Shown: positions 27,319-35,655, counted from the first letter of the stretch. The stretch is 64,000 nucleotides of DNA from Thermococcus paralvinellae (GCF_000517445.1 NZ_CP006965.1:62001-126000), one strand, 5' to 3'. Program-made: numbers and translations. The notes: generated from the letters alone by a model not told the origin.

Positions 27319-27780
27319 ATGATAATTGGAATCACAGGTGAACGAGGAGTTGGAAAGACCACTGTGCTGAAAAAAGTCATCAAAGAGCTGAATGACGTAT
27401 ACGGTATCATAAGCGAGCGCTTTGACGGCGGATTCTATGTTGAGGACGTGAAAACTGGGAAGAAAATGGTATTGGCATCAGAAAGAGAGAAGATTGGTTT
27501 TAAGCTCAGAAAGTTCTATTTCAACCCAGAGGCTATTAAGTTCATGGAGCGGGCACTGCAGAGAGGCGGCAGAATTATGGTGTATGATGAGATTGGATAT
27601 CTGGAATTGCTCGGCTACTTTGATGTTTTTAAATACATCAAAGAGGATTGCGTTTTAATAGTTAGAAAGGATTTTCTTGATGAAATATCCAAACAAATTC
27701 CATTTGATGTTGTTTTTGAGGTTACCGTAGAGAATAGAGATTGGATTTGGAGAAAAATTCTCGAGACCCTAAAGTCCTAG
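27319..27780 (+). CDS. THEP1-family nucleoside-triphosphatase
   Basis: 153 aa. Walker A GERGVGKTT at residues 7-15, Walker B-type VYDEIGYLEL, typical of the archaeal/bacterial THEP1 group that hydrolyses several NTPs. TATA-like AAATTTATTA (27286-27295) lies about 27 bases before the ATG, so the message may be leaderless; only a weak AAGGAAA precedes the start. Its 3' end overlaps the convergent ABC ATPase gene by 12 bases. Cellular role unknown. Confidence 0.85.
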   Translation: MIIGITGERGVGKTTVLKKVIKELNDVYGIISERFDGGFYVEDVKTGKKMVLASEREKIGFKLRKFYFNPEAIKFMERALQRGGRIMVYDEIGYLELLGYFDVFKYIKEDCVLIVRKDFLDEISKQIPFDVVFEVTVENRDWIWRKILETLKS

Positions 27781-28539
27781 TTTATCAGGAACGACAATTT
27801 TCCTATCATCAATTTTCACTATGCGCGTCTTCAGCTCATACAACAGATTTAAATTTTCCTCATTAACCACTTCATCAATTCTGCCGTGCATCAGGATTTT
27901 CCCATCCTTCATTAAAAAGACTTCATCGCAGAAGGTAAGTGCCAGATTTGGATCGTGAAGGGACAAGAGAACGAGCTTTTCAAGCTTCTCTGCAATTTTC
28001 TCAATGACTGAAAGAACTAAAAGCTGATTCTTAAAGTCAAGGAAAGAGGTAGGTTCGTCAAATACCAGTAGCTTTCCATCTTGAGCAAGAGCCCTCGCTA
28101 TGAGCACGAGCCTTTTTTGCCCTCCGCTTAGAGAGGTAAACGGTCTGTCTTTGAGATCATTTATACCAAGCATCTTTAAAGCTTTGAGTGCTTTGTCTTC
28201 ATCTTCCCTCTTAGGACCTTCAAAGAGATTTACATAGGGATTTCTGCCCATGAGAACGACTTCAAAAACCGTGTAAGGAAAGTTTATTGAGAACTCTTGG
28301 GGAGCGTATGATACGAACTTTGCCCTCTCTTTGAAGCTCAGCTTAATCAAGTCAACCCCATCGAGCTCTACCCTTCCTGACTGTGGTCTTAAAATCCCCA
28401 CGATGCATTTTAAAAGTGTGGACTTTCCAGCTCCGTTGGGTCCAAGTAGGCAGCCGACACCGCTTTTAAGTTCAAAACTAACTCCTTTCAGCACTTTTCC
28501 GTTGCGGTAAGCAAATTCTAAATTTTTAACCTTGAGCAT
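27769..28539 (-). CDS. ABC transporter ATPase, FecE/BtuD type
   Basis: 256 aa. Walker A GPNGAGKST, signature SLSGGQKR, Walker B LLVFDEPTSFLD, and H-loop SLHDPN are all intact. ATG 28539 follows GGAGGTATAGG; this start overlaps the permease gene by 14 bases. It energises the neighbouring FecCD-type permease. Family members import iron-siderophores, cobalamin, haem or other metal chelates. Confidence 0.93.
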   Translation of the reverse strand: MLKVKNLEFAYRNGKVLKGVSFELKSGVGCLLGPNGAGKSTLLKCIVGILRPQSGRVELDGVDLIKLSFKERAKFVSYAPQEFSINFPYTVFEVVLMGRNPYVNLFEGPKREDEDKALKALKMLGINDLKDRPFTSLSGGQKRLVLIARALAQDGKLLVFDEPTSFLDFKNQLLVLSVIEKIAEKLEKLVLLSLHDPNLALTFCDEVFLMKDGKILMHGRIDEVVNEENLNLLYELKTRIVKIDDRKIVVPDKLGL

Positions 28540-29470
28540 TCCTATACCTCCTGGCGAGTATTGCAACTAGTATTGGAGCTCCAATTAATGATGTAACAAC
28601 ACCGAGAGGAAGTTCTGAAGGAGTCAGCGTTCTGGCTATATCATCGCATATTAAAAGAAGCGTTGCTCCTACGAATGCAGACGCTGGGACTAATTTTCTG
28701 TTATCATAACCCACAATGAGCCTTGCTATATGAGGTGAAACCAGACCAACCCAGCTTATCATCCCGCTTATCGCCGTTGTCGCTGAAACTGCCAACGCTG
28801 CCAAGCTTATGATAACCTTTCTGTAGAGCGAGACGTTCATTCCAAGGGCTTTCGCCTCGTCGTCTCCAAGGGAGAGCACATTAAATGCCCAGCGCATGGC
28901 TGTTAAACCAAAAATTCCAAGAAGAATAGGGATTGAGAAGAATTTCAAATCTTCCCATCTAATGCCTGCAAAACTTCCAAGCAGCCAGAAGACTATCGTT
29001 GGGAGCTTATCATAGGGATCAGCCAAGTATTTGGCTATTCCCACAAGAGCGGAGAAAAATGCAGAAACTGCTATTCCAGCAAGCAGAAGGCTGATTATTC
29101 CATCTCCAACAAGTCTGCTCATTTTATACGCTATAACAACTGCAACCAAGCCGAAGACGAATGAAAATGTTTGCACCAAATATGGGTTGAACGAAAACAG
29201 TAATATAGCGATGACAGCTCCAAAGGCAGCACCACTCGTAACGCCAAGGATGTTTGGTCCTGCAAGATGGTTTCTGAAAAGATTCTGAAAAGCCAGTCCA
29301 GCTAAGGAGAGTGCAGCCCCTGCCAGTGATGCAGCAATAATTCGAGGTAATCTTACATCAAGAATTATAGTTCTGGCTAGTTCAGTCATATGGACGGGAT
29401 TGACGAATAACCTTCCAATGAGGAGCGAAATAAAGAAAACTGTGAAATAAAGCAAAGCAAAGCGCTTCAA
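28526..29470 (-). CDS. ABC transporter permease, FecCD/BtuC family
   Basis: 314 aa with about nine to ten membrane helices; family stretches such as VRLPRIIAASLAGAALSLAG, NLLGVTSGAA-like NILGVTSGAAFGA, and WVGLVSPHIARLIVG are clear. TTG start at 29470 lies in a TTGA overlap with the stop of the binding-protein gene and behind GGTGAT. Partner of the ATPase that follows. Confidence 0.93.
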   Translation of the reverse strand: MKRFALLYFTVFFISLLIGRLFVNPVHMTELARTIILDVRLPRIIAASLAGAALSLAGLAFQNLFRNHLAGPNILGVTSGAAFGAVIAILLFSFNPYLVQTFSFVFGLVAVVIAYKMSRLVGDGIISLLLAGIAVSAFFSALVGIAKYLADPYDKLPTIVFWLLGSFAGIRWEDLKFFSIPILLGIFGLTAMRWAFNVLSLGDDEAKALGMNVSLYRKVIISLAALAVSATTAISGMISWVGLVSPHIARLIVGYDNRKLVPASAFVGATLLLICDDIARTLTPSELPLGVVTSLIGAPILVAILARRYRNAQG

Positions 29471-31086
29471 CTTATATCACCAACTATCTTAACTTTGTCG
29501 ATGCTTATTCCGAAGAACTTCTGATAGAACTCATCCGCTTTCTTCTTAATGTTCAAGTCCTTGAAGAGGTCTGGATGCAGAACTTTGGCAGTCCAGTATA
29601 AGCCAAGAATCCACTTTGGCGCTGGGTAGTCCCAGCTCTCCCCATCGTTGGGCATTGCATAAACTTTGCCTTCCTTTACAGCTTTTATACTACTCCATGC
29701 TGGATCATTGAGTATGTCCTCTTTAACCTTGGTACTTGGATATTTTAGGGAATAGCTAACAACGAGTATAACATCTGGATCCCACCTTGCAACCTGTTCA
29801 ACGTTTATTACATTCCATCCCCCTGGTAATTCTTTAGAAACGCTTATTCCTCCCGCCATTTCAATGAGAACATTCTGGAAATATTCCCTGCCTGGAGCTT
29901 TGAAGGCTTTGCTCTTTAGACTGTAATAAATAAGCAGAACCCTTGGCTTTTCACTTTCCGGTATTTTGGCTGTTCTTTCAGTCACAACTTTCATGGCGCT
30001 CTTGTAATATTCAATTGCTTCTCTTGCCTTGTCTTCCTTTCCGAGTGCTTTGCCCATTATCTCAAGACTCTTCAGGTAGTTTTCGACAGTTTCTAAGTCC
30101 AACGCAATTACTGGAATGCCGAGATTCTCAATCTGTTCGTTGAGCCTCTCATTACCCCATGCGGCTGTAAATACTACATCAGGGTTGAGCTTTTTGACTT
30201 CTTCAACGTTTGCACTTTTGGGACTACCAACGAATATCATCCTGTTTTTCATTCCTGGGTCGATTAGTTGAATAAAGGCATCGTTCATTGCTAGTGGTGT
30301 ACTCCCAAGAACCTTTTCTCCTTCACCGAGCAGGTAAACCATTTGAGTTGCAAGGCCATAGAGTGAGACTATCCTTTCAACCGGCTGCTTTATTCTAACT
30401 GTTTTTCCTCTGAAGTCAGTAACTTCCACATATCCTGTTTTTGTTGTGGTTTCTTCATTTCCTTCAGCTGCTTTGATTACTTCTATTCTTATGACAGCCT
30501 TAACCCACAGGTTTCCAGGTGTTATGTAGCATCTGTCCTTATTTACGAGAGCAATCTGGAGAGGATAAATGTTCTCGTCGAGTTTGAATTCTATGGGTTT
30601 CCCATTGAACTCATAGGCTATTATTGGCACAACGCTCCCTTTAATGGGGTTGCCGTTCTCGTCCATTGTATCGATGCCCTTTCCAAGAACAAAATCATAG
30701 CTTACGGTAACTGAATATCCATCTGCTGCTGTTATAATGTAATTATAGTCAGGAGAAAGACCATTCACAAGCTTGAGGAGATCGGTAAGAAGAACGCCTT
30801 TGTAAGTCCCAACAGCTTTGATGGAGCCTGCTTTTGTCTTAAGTCCTCCTTTACCCTCAAACTGTGGCAGTTTTTTAATGTCTTCAAGAGTTAAGGCTTT
30901 TTCTTCACCATTAGGACCAATGAGCCTCAAAACTACTTCGTTCTTTTCCTGTGTTGAAGTTGAACTTGAAATTGTTGGTGAGATGCTCTTTTCAGGGGTG
31001 ACTGTTTTTGTTCCAGTTATACACCCGCTTGAAATCACGCTAAACATCAGGACTCCAATCAAAAGCAGTATTAAGCACTTTTTCAC
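29467..31086 (-). CDS. Binding lipoprotein: SUOX-like domain fused to a class III (TroA/BtuF) binding domain
   Basis: 539 aa. GTG start at 31086 behind CGGTGGTTACC. Signal peptide and lipobox SSGC (Cys22). Residues about 45-195 form a sulfite-oxidase-like domain (ITAADGYSVTVSYD strand, ending NLWVKAVIRIEVI) like that in the nearby lipoproteins. Residues about 210-539 form the two-lobed BtuF/FepB-type binding fold (VERIVSLYGLATQMVYLLG, LNPDVVFTAAW, WDPDVILVVSY, AVKEGKVYAMP). The fusion suggests that the SUOX-like domain presents or co-binds the ligand. First gene of the three-gene importer operon. Confidence 0.88.
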   Translation of the reverse strand: MKKCLILLLIGVLMFSVISSGCITGTKTVTPEKSISPTISSSTSTQEKNEVVLRLIGPNGEEKALTLEDIKKLPQFEGKGGLKTKAGSIKAVGTYKGVLLTDLLKLVNGLSPDYNYIITAADGYSVTVSYDFVLGKGIDTMDENGNPIKGSVVPIIAYEFNGKPIEFKLDENIYPLQIALVNKDRCYITPGNLWVKAVIRIEVIKAAEGNEETTTKTGYVEVTDFRGKTVRIKQPVERIVSLYGLATQMVYLLGEGEKVLGSTPLAMNDAFIQLIDPGMKNRMIFVGSPKSANVEEVKKLNPDVVFTAAWGNERLNEQIENLGIPVIALDLETVENYLKSLEIMGKALGKEDKAREAIEYYKSAMKVVTERTAKIPESEKPRVLLIYYSLKSKAFKAPGREYFQNVLIEMAGGISVSKELPGGWNVINVEQVARWDPDVILVVSYSLKYPSTKVKEDILNDPAWSSIKAVKEGKVYAMPNDGESWDYPAPKWILGLYWTAKVLHPDLFKDLNIKKKADEFYQKFFGISIDKVKIVGDIS

Positions 31087-31119
31087 GGTAACCACCGAGA
31101 AATACACATCTTTGTGGAA

Positions 31120-31165
31120 TTTAAACATTTTGTGTAAACAAAAATGTTTATGTTAAATGTTTATA
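31120..31165. promoter_or_regulatory. Inverted and direct repeats upstream of the importer operon
   Basis: AAACATTTT (31123-31131) and AAAATGTTT (31141-31149) form a perfect 9-base inverted repeat with 9-base spacing; AAATGTTTA recurs at 31142-31150 and 31155-31163. The block lies 37-77 bases upstream of the importer start (31086), where the minus-strand TATA box should be, so it may be an operator. Confidence 0.45.
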
Positions 31166-31186
31166 TTTACAAGAATCTCGAGAGTA

Positions 31187-31205
31187 TCGAAACACTTAAA
31201 TTTAG
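31187..31205 (+). promoter_or_regulatory. Promoter of the OB-fold protein gene
   Basis: BRE-like CGAAAC followed by ACTTAAATTTAG; start of transcription expected near 31228, giving a short leader before ATG 31239. Confidence 0.45.
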
Positions 31206-31238
31206 TTTCATATTACATGTCTCTTGGGCGTTGAAAAT

Positions 31239-31991
31239 ATGGAACGTCGGTTAGTAATAGCATTCATAATTTGTGCAATCCTAATTGTGTTGCCTTTTGC
31301 CGTTAAGCTAGCTGAGAATAGTCTGCAGTCAGAGGTTTCCTTACCTCAGCAAAACACAACTTTAGTTTCAAATGGCATTTACTACTTAGGCTCCGCCGTT
31401 TCTCATGAAGGTTCTGACCTGCTTTGCGTTGTTCCCGCTAAAGCTTATGTTCCCGAAGCCGGTACTGAGGTTACAATCAACGTTACAGTTAAGTTTAAGC
31501 ATGCTCAGCCATGTCCATATCCGGATTGGAAGATTCTAACTGAGAATCCAGTTAATGTTGAAGTTGTCAGCGAGAGTGAGACCAAGCTGGCTGATGCATA
31601 CACAGCAGTTAAGCAGTATACAGTAAAAGTTCTTGGGAATGGAGCGCTTGATGTGGTGTTTAAATATGGAAGTGGATGTCCTTACGGTACGGAAGAAAGA
31701 GTCACAGTTTACTTTTACATTGGAACTCCATCAGAAGAGGAAATAGCAAATACTTCTGCTCAAGTTCCCGAACTTAATACAACTGAGAAGGTCATAGTGG
31801 GAGTCATTGAAGAGGTAAATCTTGGAGAACGCTATTTTGTTGTCAATTCAACTAAGATTGCAATCAGAGGAAAGTGGAGGAGCAATGAAGGAGCAGAATA
31901 CAACTGGAAGGAAATGCTTGCCCTCCTTAAAGTTGGAGAAAGGGTTGAAGTTAAGGCCACTTATGAAGATGGTGAATGGAAAGCCTATTAG
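31239..31991 (+). CDS. Secreted or membrane-anchored protein with C-terminal OB-fold
   Basis: 250 aa. An N-terminal hydrophobic helix (residues 5-22) is an anchor or signal peptide. The middle is a beta-rich domain with cysteines in LLCVV, PCPYPDW and SGCPYG. The last ~65 residues look like an OB-fold (VIVGVIEEVNLGERYFVV to RVEVKATYEDGEWKAY). No family recognised. The DUF4405 membrane gene follows 40 bases later, so the two may act together at the membrane. Confidence 0.65.
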   Translation: MERRLVIAFIICAILIVLPFAVKLAENSLQSEVSLPQQNTTLVSNGIYYLGSAVSHEGSDLLCVVPAKAYVPEAGTEVTINVTVKFKHAQPCPYPDWKILTENPVNVEVVSESETKLADAYTAVKQYTVKVLGNGALDVVFKYGSGCPYGTEERVTVYFYIGTPSEEEIANTSAQVPELNTTEKVIVGVIEEVNLGERYFVVNSTKIAIRGKWRSNEGAEYNWKEMLALLKVGERVEVKATYEDGEWKAY

Positions 31992-32031
31992 ATAACGATA
32001 AACGGCAAAACGTTCGTTAAGGGGTGATAAA

Positions 32032-32274
32032 ATGAGCTTTAAGCTTAGGATGTGGGTGTCTCTAACTCTCTTTGTTTTGTGGCTGATAACTGGGATAACA
32101 GGTATCTTTCTCCTCATAGGTCCTCTTTTTGCTAAGTGGGGGATTTCTCTGCCCATATCATTGATGGATACGATTCACATATATGTTGGCTTTGCTTTCT
32201 TTGGGCTATCAGTTGTCCATGTTGCCCTTAACTGGTCTGCAATGAAAAACTATTTCCGCAAGCTTATGCAGTGA
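32032..32274 (+). CDS. DUF4405 small membrane protein
   Basis: 80 aa with two membrane helices. Histidines in DTIHIYVGF and SVVHVALNW sit at positions typical of DUF4405/cytochrome b-like bundles, which can ligate haem b or serve as membrane anchors. Strong GGGGTGAT ribosome site before ATG 32032. The pairing with the upstream exported protein hints at a small membrane redox or sensing unit, which is inference. Confidence 0.7.
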   Translation: MSFKLRMWVSLTLFVLWLITGITGIFLLIGPLFAKWGISLPISLMDTIHIYVGFAFFGLSVVHVALNWSAMKNYFRKLMQ

Positions 32275-32300
32275 GCTTTTTGCTTTTTCTTTGCTTCTCA
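32275..32300 (+). terminator. T-rich terminator after the DUF4405 gene
   Basis: GCTTTTTGCTTTTTCTTTGCTTC immediately downstream of the stop holds two runs of five T. Confidence 0.45.
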
Positions 32301-32311
32301 ATTTTTGAATT

Positions 32312-32345
32312 TCGAAATCTTTATACACCATTAGGCTCACCTAAT
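32312..32345 (+). promoter_or_regulatory. Promoter with palindromic operator of the radical SAM gene
   Basis: BRE/TATA CGAAATCTTTATACAC (32313-32328) is directly followed by the inverted repeat ATTAGG-CTCA-CCTAAT (32330-32345), positioned over the expected transcription start, a classic repressor position. Confidence 0.5.
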
Positions 32346-32359
32346 TTCGGTGAAAGTCA

Positions 32360-33310
32360 ATGATAGCATTTGGCCCTGTTCCATCTCGCAGATTAGGAAA
32401 GAGTCTAGGCATAAACAACATTCCGTATAAGGTATGTTCATATGCTTGTGTTTACTGCCAAATTGGAAGAACAATCAGGATGGAAGTTGAAAGGAGGGCA
32501 TTTTATAACCCCGGGTTAATCCTCAAGGAAGCTAAAGAAAAAGTTGAGAAAGCAAGGGTAAAAGGAGAGCATGTTGATTATATCACATTCGTCCCAGATG
32601 GTGAACCAACTTTAGACATTAACCTTGGAAGAGAAGCTGAGCTTCTGAAAGAACTTGGAATCCCTTTGGCAATTTTAACTAACTCCTCTCTAATCTGGAG
32701 GGAGGATGTTAGGGAAGATTTGATAAAGTTTGATTTCGTCTCCCTAAAGCTTGATGTCGTAAGCGAGCAGCTGTGGAGAAAAATTGACAGACCGCACAAA
32801 AGCTTGAAGCTTGATGAAATCCTTGATGGAATGCTCAAATTCAGAAAAAGCTTCAAAGGAAAACTCGTAACAGAGACTATGCTCATTGATGGAATTAATT
32901 ATGGAGACGAATTTGAGGAGATTGCTGAGTTTTTGAAGGAGCTTAAACCGGATATAGCTTATATAGCTATTCCAACGAGGCCCCCAGCGGAGAGGTGGGT
33001 TAAGCCAGCTAATGAGGAAACGATAAACGAGGCATTTCAGATTTTTGCCAAGGCTTTAGGAAGTGACAGAGTGGAGTATCTCATTGGCTATGAGGGGAAT
33101 GCATTTGTTTTTACAGGAAATGTCGAGGAGGATTTGCTGAGCATAACGTCAGTTCATCCAATGCGAGAAGATGCTGTTAAAGATCTTCTCAAAAAGGCCA
33201 ATGCAGAGTGGGATGTTGTTGAGAAGCTTTTGAAGGAAGGAAAGCTTATTGAGCTTGAATATGATGGAAAGAGGTTCTATATGAGGAAGCTCAGGAGTAG
33301 AAATCTTTAA
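32360..33310 (+). CDS. Radical SAM protein
   Basis: 316 aa. The radical SAM cluster motif is CSYACVYC (C-x3-C-x2-C). The N-terminal FGPVPSRRLGKSLGINN and the FVPDGEPTLD stretch mark the archaeal/bacterial subgroup of uncharacterised radical SAM proteins (Fe-S oxidoreductase, COG0731-like relatives of wybutosine enzymes). C-terminal ~80 residues form a winged-helix-like tail. Substrate unknown. Confidence 0.87.
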   Translation: MIAFGPVPSRRLGKSLGINNIPYKVCSYACVYCQIGRTIRMEVERRAFYNPGLILKEAKEKVEKARVKGEHVDYITFVPDGEPTLDINLGREAELLKELGIPLAILTNSSLIWREDVREDLIKFDFVSLKLDVVSEQLWRKIDRPHKSLKLDEILDGMLKFRKSFKGKLVTETMLIDGINYGDEFEEIAEFLKELKPDIAYIAIPTRPPAERWVKPANEETINEAFQIFAKALGSDRVEYLIGYEGNAFVFTGNVEEDLLSITSVHPMREDAVKDLLKKANAEWDVVEKLLKEGKLIELEYDGKRFYMRKLRSRNL

Positions 33311-33352
33311 TTATGTTTCATTATGAGATAATTATCTGGAAGGTGATGCCCC

Positions 33353-34129
33353 CTGATAGCTCTCGTATCATTCCTATTAGTTATTCTCATTTCAATTATA
33401 ATTGTTAGAATAGGAACTGTTGCACTAGAGATGACTGGACTTTCTAGGGATGTTGCAGCTTTTCAGGCTCAGTCAGCTTTTTCTGGAACTGGATTCACAA
33501 CTTCGGAGTCAGAATATGTAGTTTCTCATCCAGTGCGAAGAAAAATAATCAGAATTCTTATCTTTTTAGGAAGTGCGGGTATAACTTCAGCTATAGCCAC
33601 TCTTGTACTGACATTCATTGGCAAGAGTGCTGAAGAAGCTAAGCAGAATTTTATTTTACTCTTAGGTGGTTTGCTAGCTTTGTATCTTTTTGTTAGGTCT
33701 AAGTGGATAGATAGAATGATGAGGAAAATAATTAGAAAACTCCTTAACAAATTCTTTCCGTCACTTAAAATTTACGACTACAATCAGCTCTTAGGTATAA
33801 GCAAAGGGTATTCAATTGCACAGATAAAAGTCAGAAAGAACAGTTGGTTGTCAAATAAAACTTTAAGAGAGCTACAGCTTGATAAGGAGGGAGTCCTTGT
33901 CCTTGGAATTTACAGAAAAGTTGGAGAAAAAGAAGTCTATCTTGGTGCTCCAAGCGGTGATACAAAAATACTGCCTGGAGACTTGATTGTTCTCTATGGG
34001 CCTGAAGAGATTATACTGAATCTCTCAAAGAGAGTTAAAGGAATTAAGGGCAAGATTGAACATGAAGAAGCAGTTGAAAAAGCAAAAATTAGAGCAATGC
34101 AGGAAGAAATGGAACTTAAAGGTGAGTAA
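33353..34129 (+). CDS. Membrane protein with TrkA-C (RCK_C) domain, apparent CTG start
   Basis: 258 aa if started at CTG 33353; the first ATG in frame (33431) would remove the first membrane helix. The frame is open from 33347, the codons from 33353 encode a clean hydrophobic helix (LIALVSFLLVILISIIIV), and GGTGAT at 33342-33347 is five bases before the CTG. The family pattern (ALEMTGLSRDVAAFQAQSAF, GTGFTTSESE, two further helices, then a TrkA-C domain ending in LPGDLIVLYGP) fits bacterial and archaeal ion-transport-associated TrkA-C proteins that bind a nucleotide ligand. Three bases before the potassium-channel gene. Confidence 0.7.
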   Translation: MIALVSFLLVILISIIIVRIGTVALEMTGLSRDVAAFQAQSAFSGTGFTTSESEYVVSHPVRRKIIRILIFLGSAGITSAIATLVLTFIGKSAEEAKQNFILLLGGLLALYLFVRSKWIDRMMRKIIRKLLNKFFPSLKIYDYNQLLGISKGYSIAQIKVRKNSWLSNKTLRELQLDKEGVLVLGIYRKVGEKEVYLGAPSGDTKILPGDLIVLYGPEEIILNLSKRVKGIKGKIEHEEAVEKAKIRAMQEEMELKGE

Positions 34130-34131
34130 AC

Positions 34132-35655
34132 ATGTGCGAGTATGTGTATGAAAATGGGCAGAGATGCGGTACAAAAGCGTTGAAAGGTTCAAATTATTGC
34201 TCTCTCCATATATCATTTGAGGAAGGAGAGCTCCTCTATGGGGAGAAAATTAAAAAGATTAAAGAAAGAGCTTTTCAAAAAAAGTTGGAGAGGGGGATTA
34301 CGTATTTTGAAGGAGTGTACCTATATGATGCCAGAATTTCGAACTTTAAAAGTGATAAGCCAATAGTTTTTAAAAATTCCCACATAAAAACTCTAATAAT
34401 TGACAATTCTGAGCTCGCTGGTGTAACGCTCTACAACTGTACAATTGAGAATCTCATAATTTTTGAAACTACTTTAAAAACACTTCTTATAAGACATTCC
34501 ACTATCTTCGGAGTGAATATCTTAAAAGTCCGATTTTACATTTCAATGTATTTAAGGGACAGTCAGATAAGGTACATAATGATGAACTCTTTTGAGTACA
34601 TAAAAAGTGAAGAAAAACCAAGTGAAGAGGAATACGGAGAGAGAAGCCATCTTTATGGAAGGGTTGAGCTTTTTAATCTCCAAGGAGTCAGAAAAATAGG
34701 GATAAACTCAAGATATCCATTATTAAAAAAATTCTTAGAAGAAAAAGGTATTAAAGTTGCAGAAATAACGAAAAAGCATGCAAGAGCGGAAATTTTAGCT
34801 ATAAGTAGTGTCAAATTTGATGAAAACCCAAGATTCAAACGCCAAGTTAGGATTTTGATAAAATACTTTAATGGACAGCTGTTAATGGAAAATCTCTCAA
34901 TTCCCGGTCATGTTCAGATAGTTGGAGGTAGAATAAAGCTTCCAGAATTTGTTCATGTTGTTATTTATAATAACCTTGTCTTTAAGAAGGTTCATTTTTA
35001 TAGTGATACCACCTGGAATTTGACAGTTCTACCCAACCTGGTAGCAGAACTTGCTGTTTATGGATATATTTTGATTGAAGACTGCTATTTTAACAACCCA
35101 TATATCGAAGAGATTTTTTATCGCTTAGCAAGAACAAGCTGGGAAAAAAGTGGGGATAAAGAGAAGGCAGACAGTTATTACTACTATGAGATGATTGCAA
35201 GGAGAAAGCAGAAAACCGGGAGATATTCAATCGGTTTGCCAGTAAAGTTCAGATTTCCCTCGCTTGGAATAAAAAGCCGCTTAAAGCTGAACAAAACGCG
35301 GAGAAAAACAAGAAGAATCGTTCATTCCCTTGAAGCATTTTTGGAATGGTTGCTAGCGGATATAACCTGTAAATATGGAACTGATTGGAAAAGGCCAATT
35401 GTTATTTGGATTTTTATGGTTAACATAGTCTTTCCAACAGTATTTTACATCACTAAAAGCGTTGCAAGTAATGGTGTACCTCTCAAGAGCTTTTTGGATT
35501 ATGAGTACTTCAGCATAGTAACTGCAACAACACTGGGATATGGAGATTTGCATCCAATAGGAATTGGCCGTATATTTGCTTCAGCGGAAGCAATCTTTGG
35601 AATGTTCATGTGGGCAGTCTTCCTGACAGTATTTGCTAGAAAATACATGAGATAA
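34132..35655 (+). CDS. Two-helix potassium-channel-like protein with N-terminal Cys/His motif
   Basis: 507 aa. The C-terminal ~100 residues hold a KcsA-type pore: a helix, the selectivity filter TTLGYGD, and a second helix. The N-terminus starts with a Cys/His cluster (CEY, RCG, YCSLH at residues 2, 12, 22, 26) that could bind zinc. Between them lies a long region (about 50-300) of short beta strands with a pentapeptide-repeat-like or beta-helix flavour, and then a basic stretch just before the first membrane helix. It is coupled to the TrkA-C gene (two bases apart). Likely a ligand-gated K+ channel with an unusual cytosolic sensor. Confidence 0.82.
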   Translation: MCEYVYENGQRCGTKALKGSNYCSLHISFEEGELLYGEKIKKIKERAFQKKLERGITYFEGVYLYDARISNFKSDKPIVFKNSHIKTLIIDNSELAGVTLYNCTIENLIIFETTLKTLLIRHSTIFGVNILKVRFYISMYLRDSQIRYIMMNSFEYIKSEEKPSEEEYGERSHLYGRVELFNLQGVRKIGINSRYPLLKKFLEEKGIKVAEITKKHARAEILAISSVKFDENPRFKRQVRILIKYFNGQLLMENLSIPGHVQIVGGRIKLPEFVHVVIYNNLVFKKVHFYSDTTWNLTVLPNLVAELAVYGYILIEDCYFNNPYIEEIFYRLARTSWEKSGDKEKADSYYYYEMIARRKQKTGRYSIGLPVKFRFPSLGIKSRLKLNKTRRKTRRIVHSLEAFLEWLLADITCKYGTDWKRPIVIWIFMVNIVFPTVFYITKSVASNGVPLKSFLDYEYFSIVTATTLGYGDLHPIGIGRIFASAEAIFGMFMWAVFLTVFARKYMR

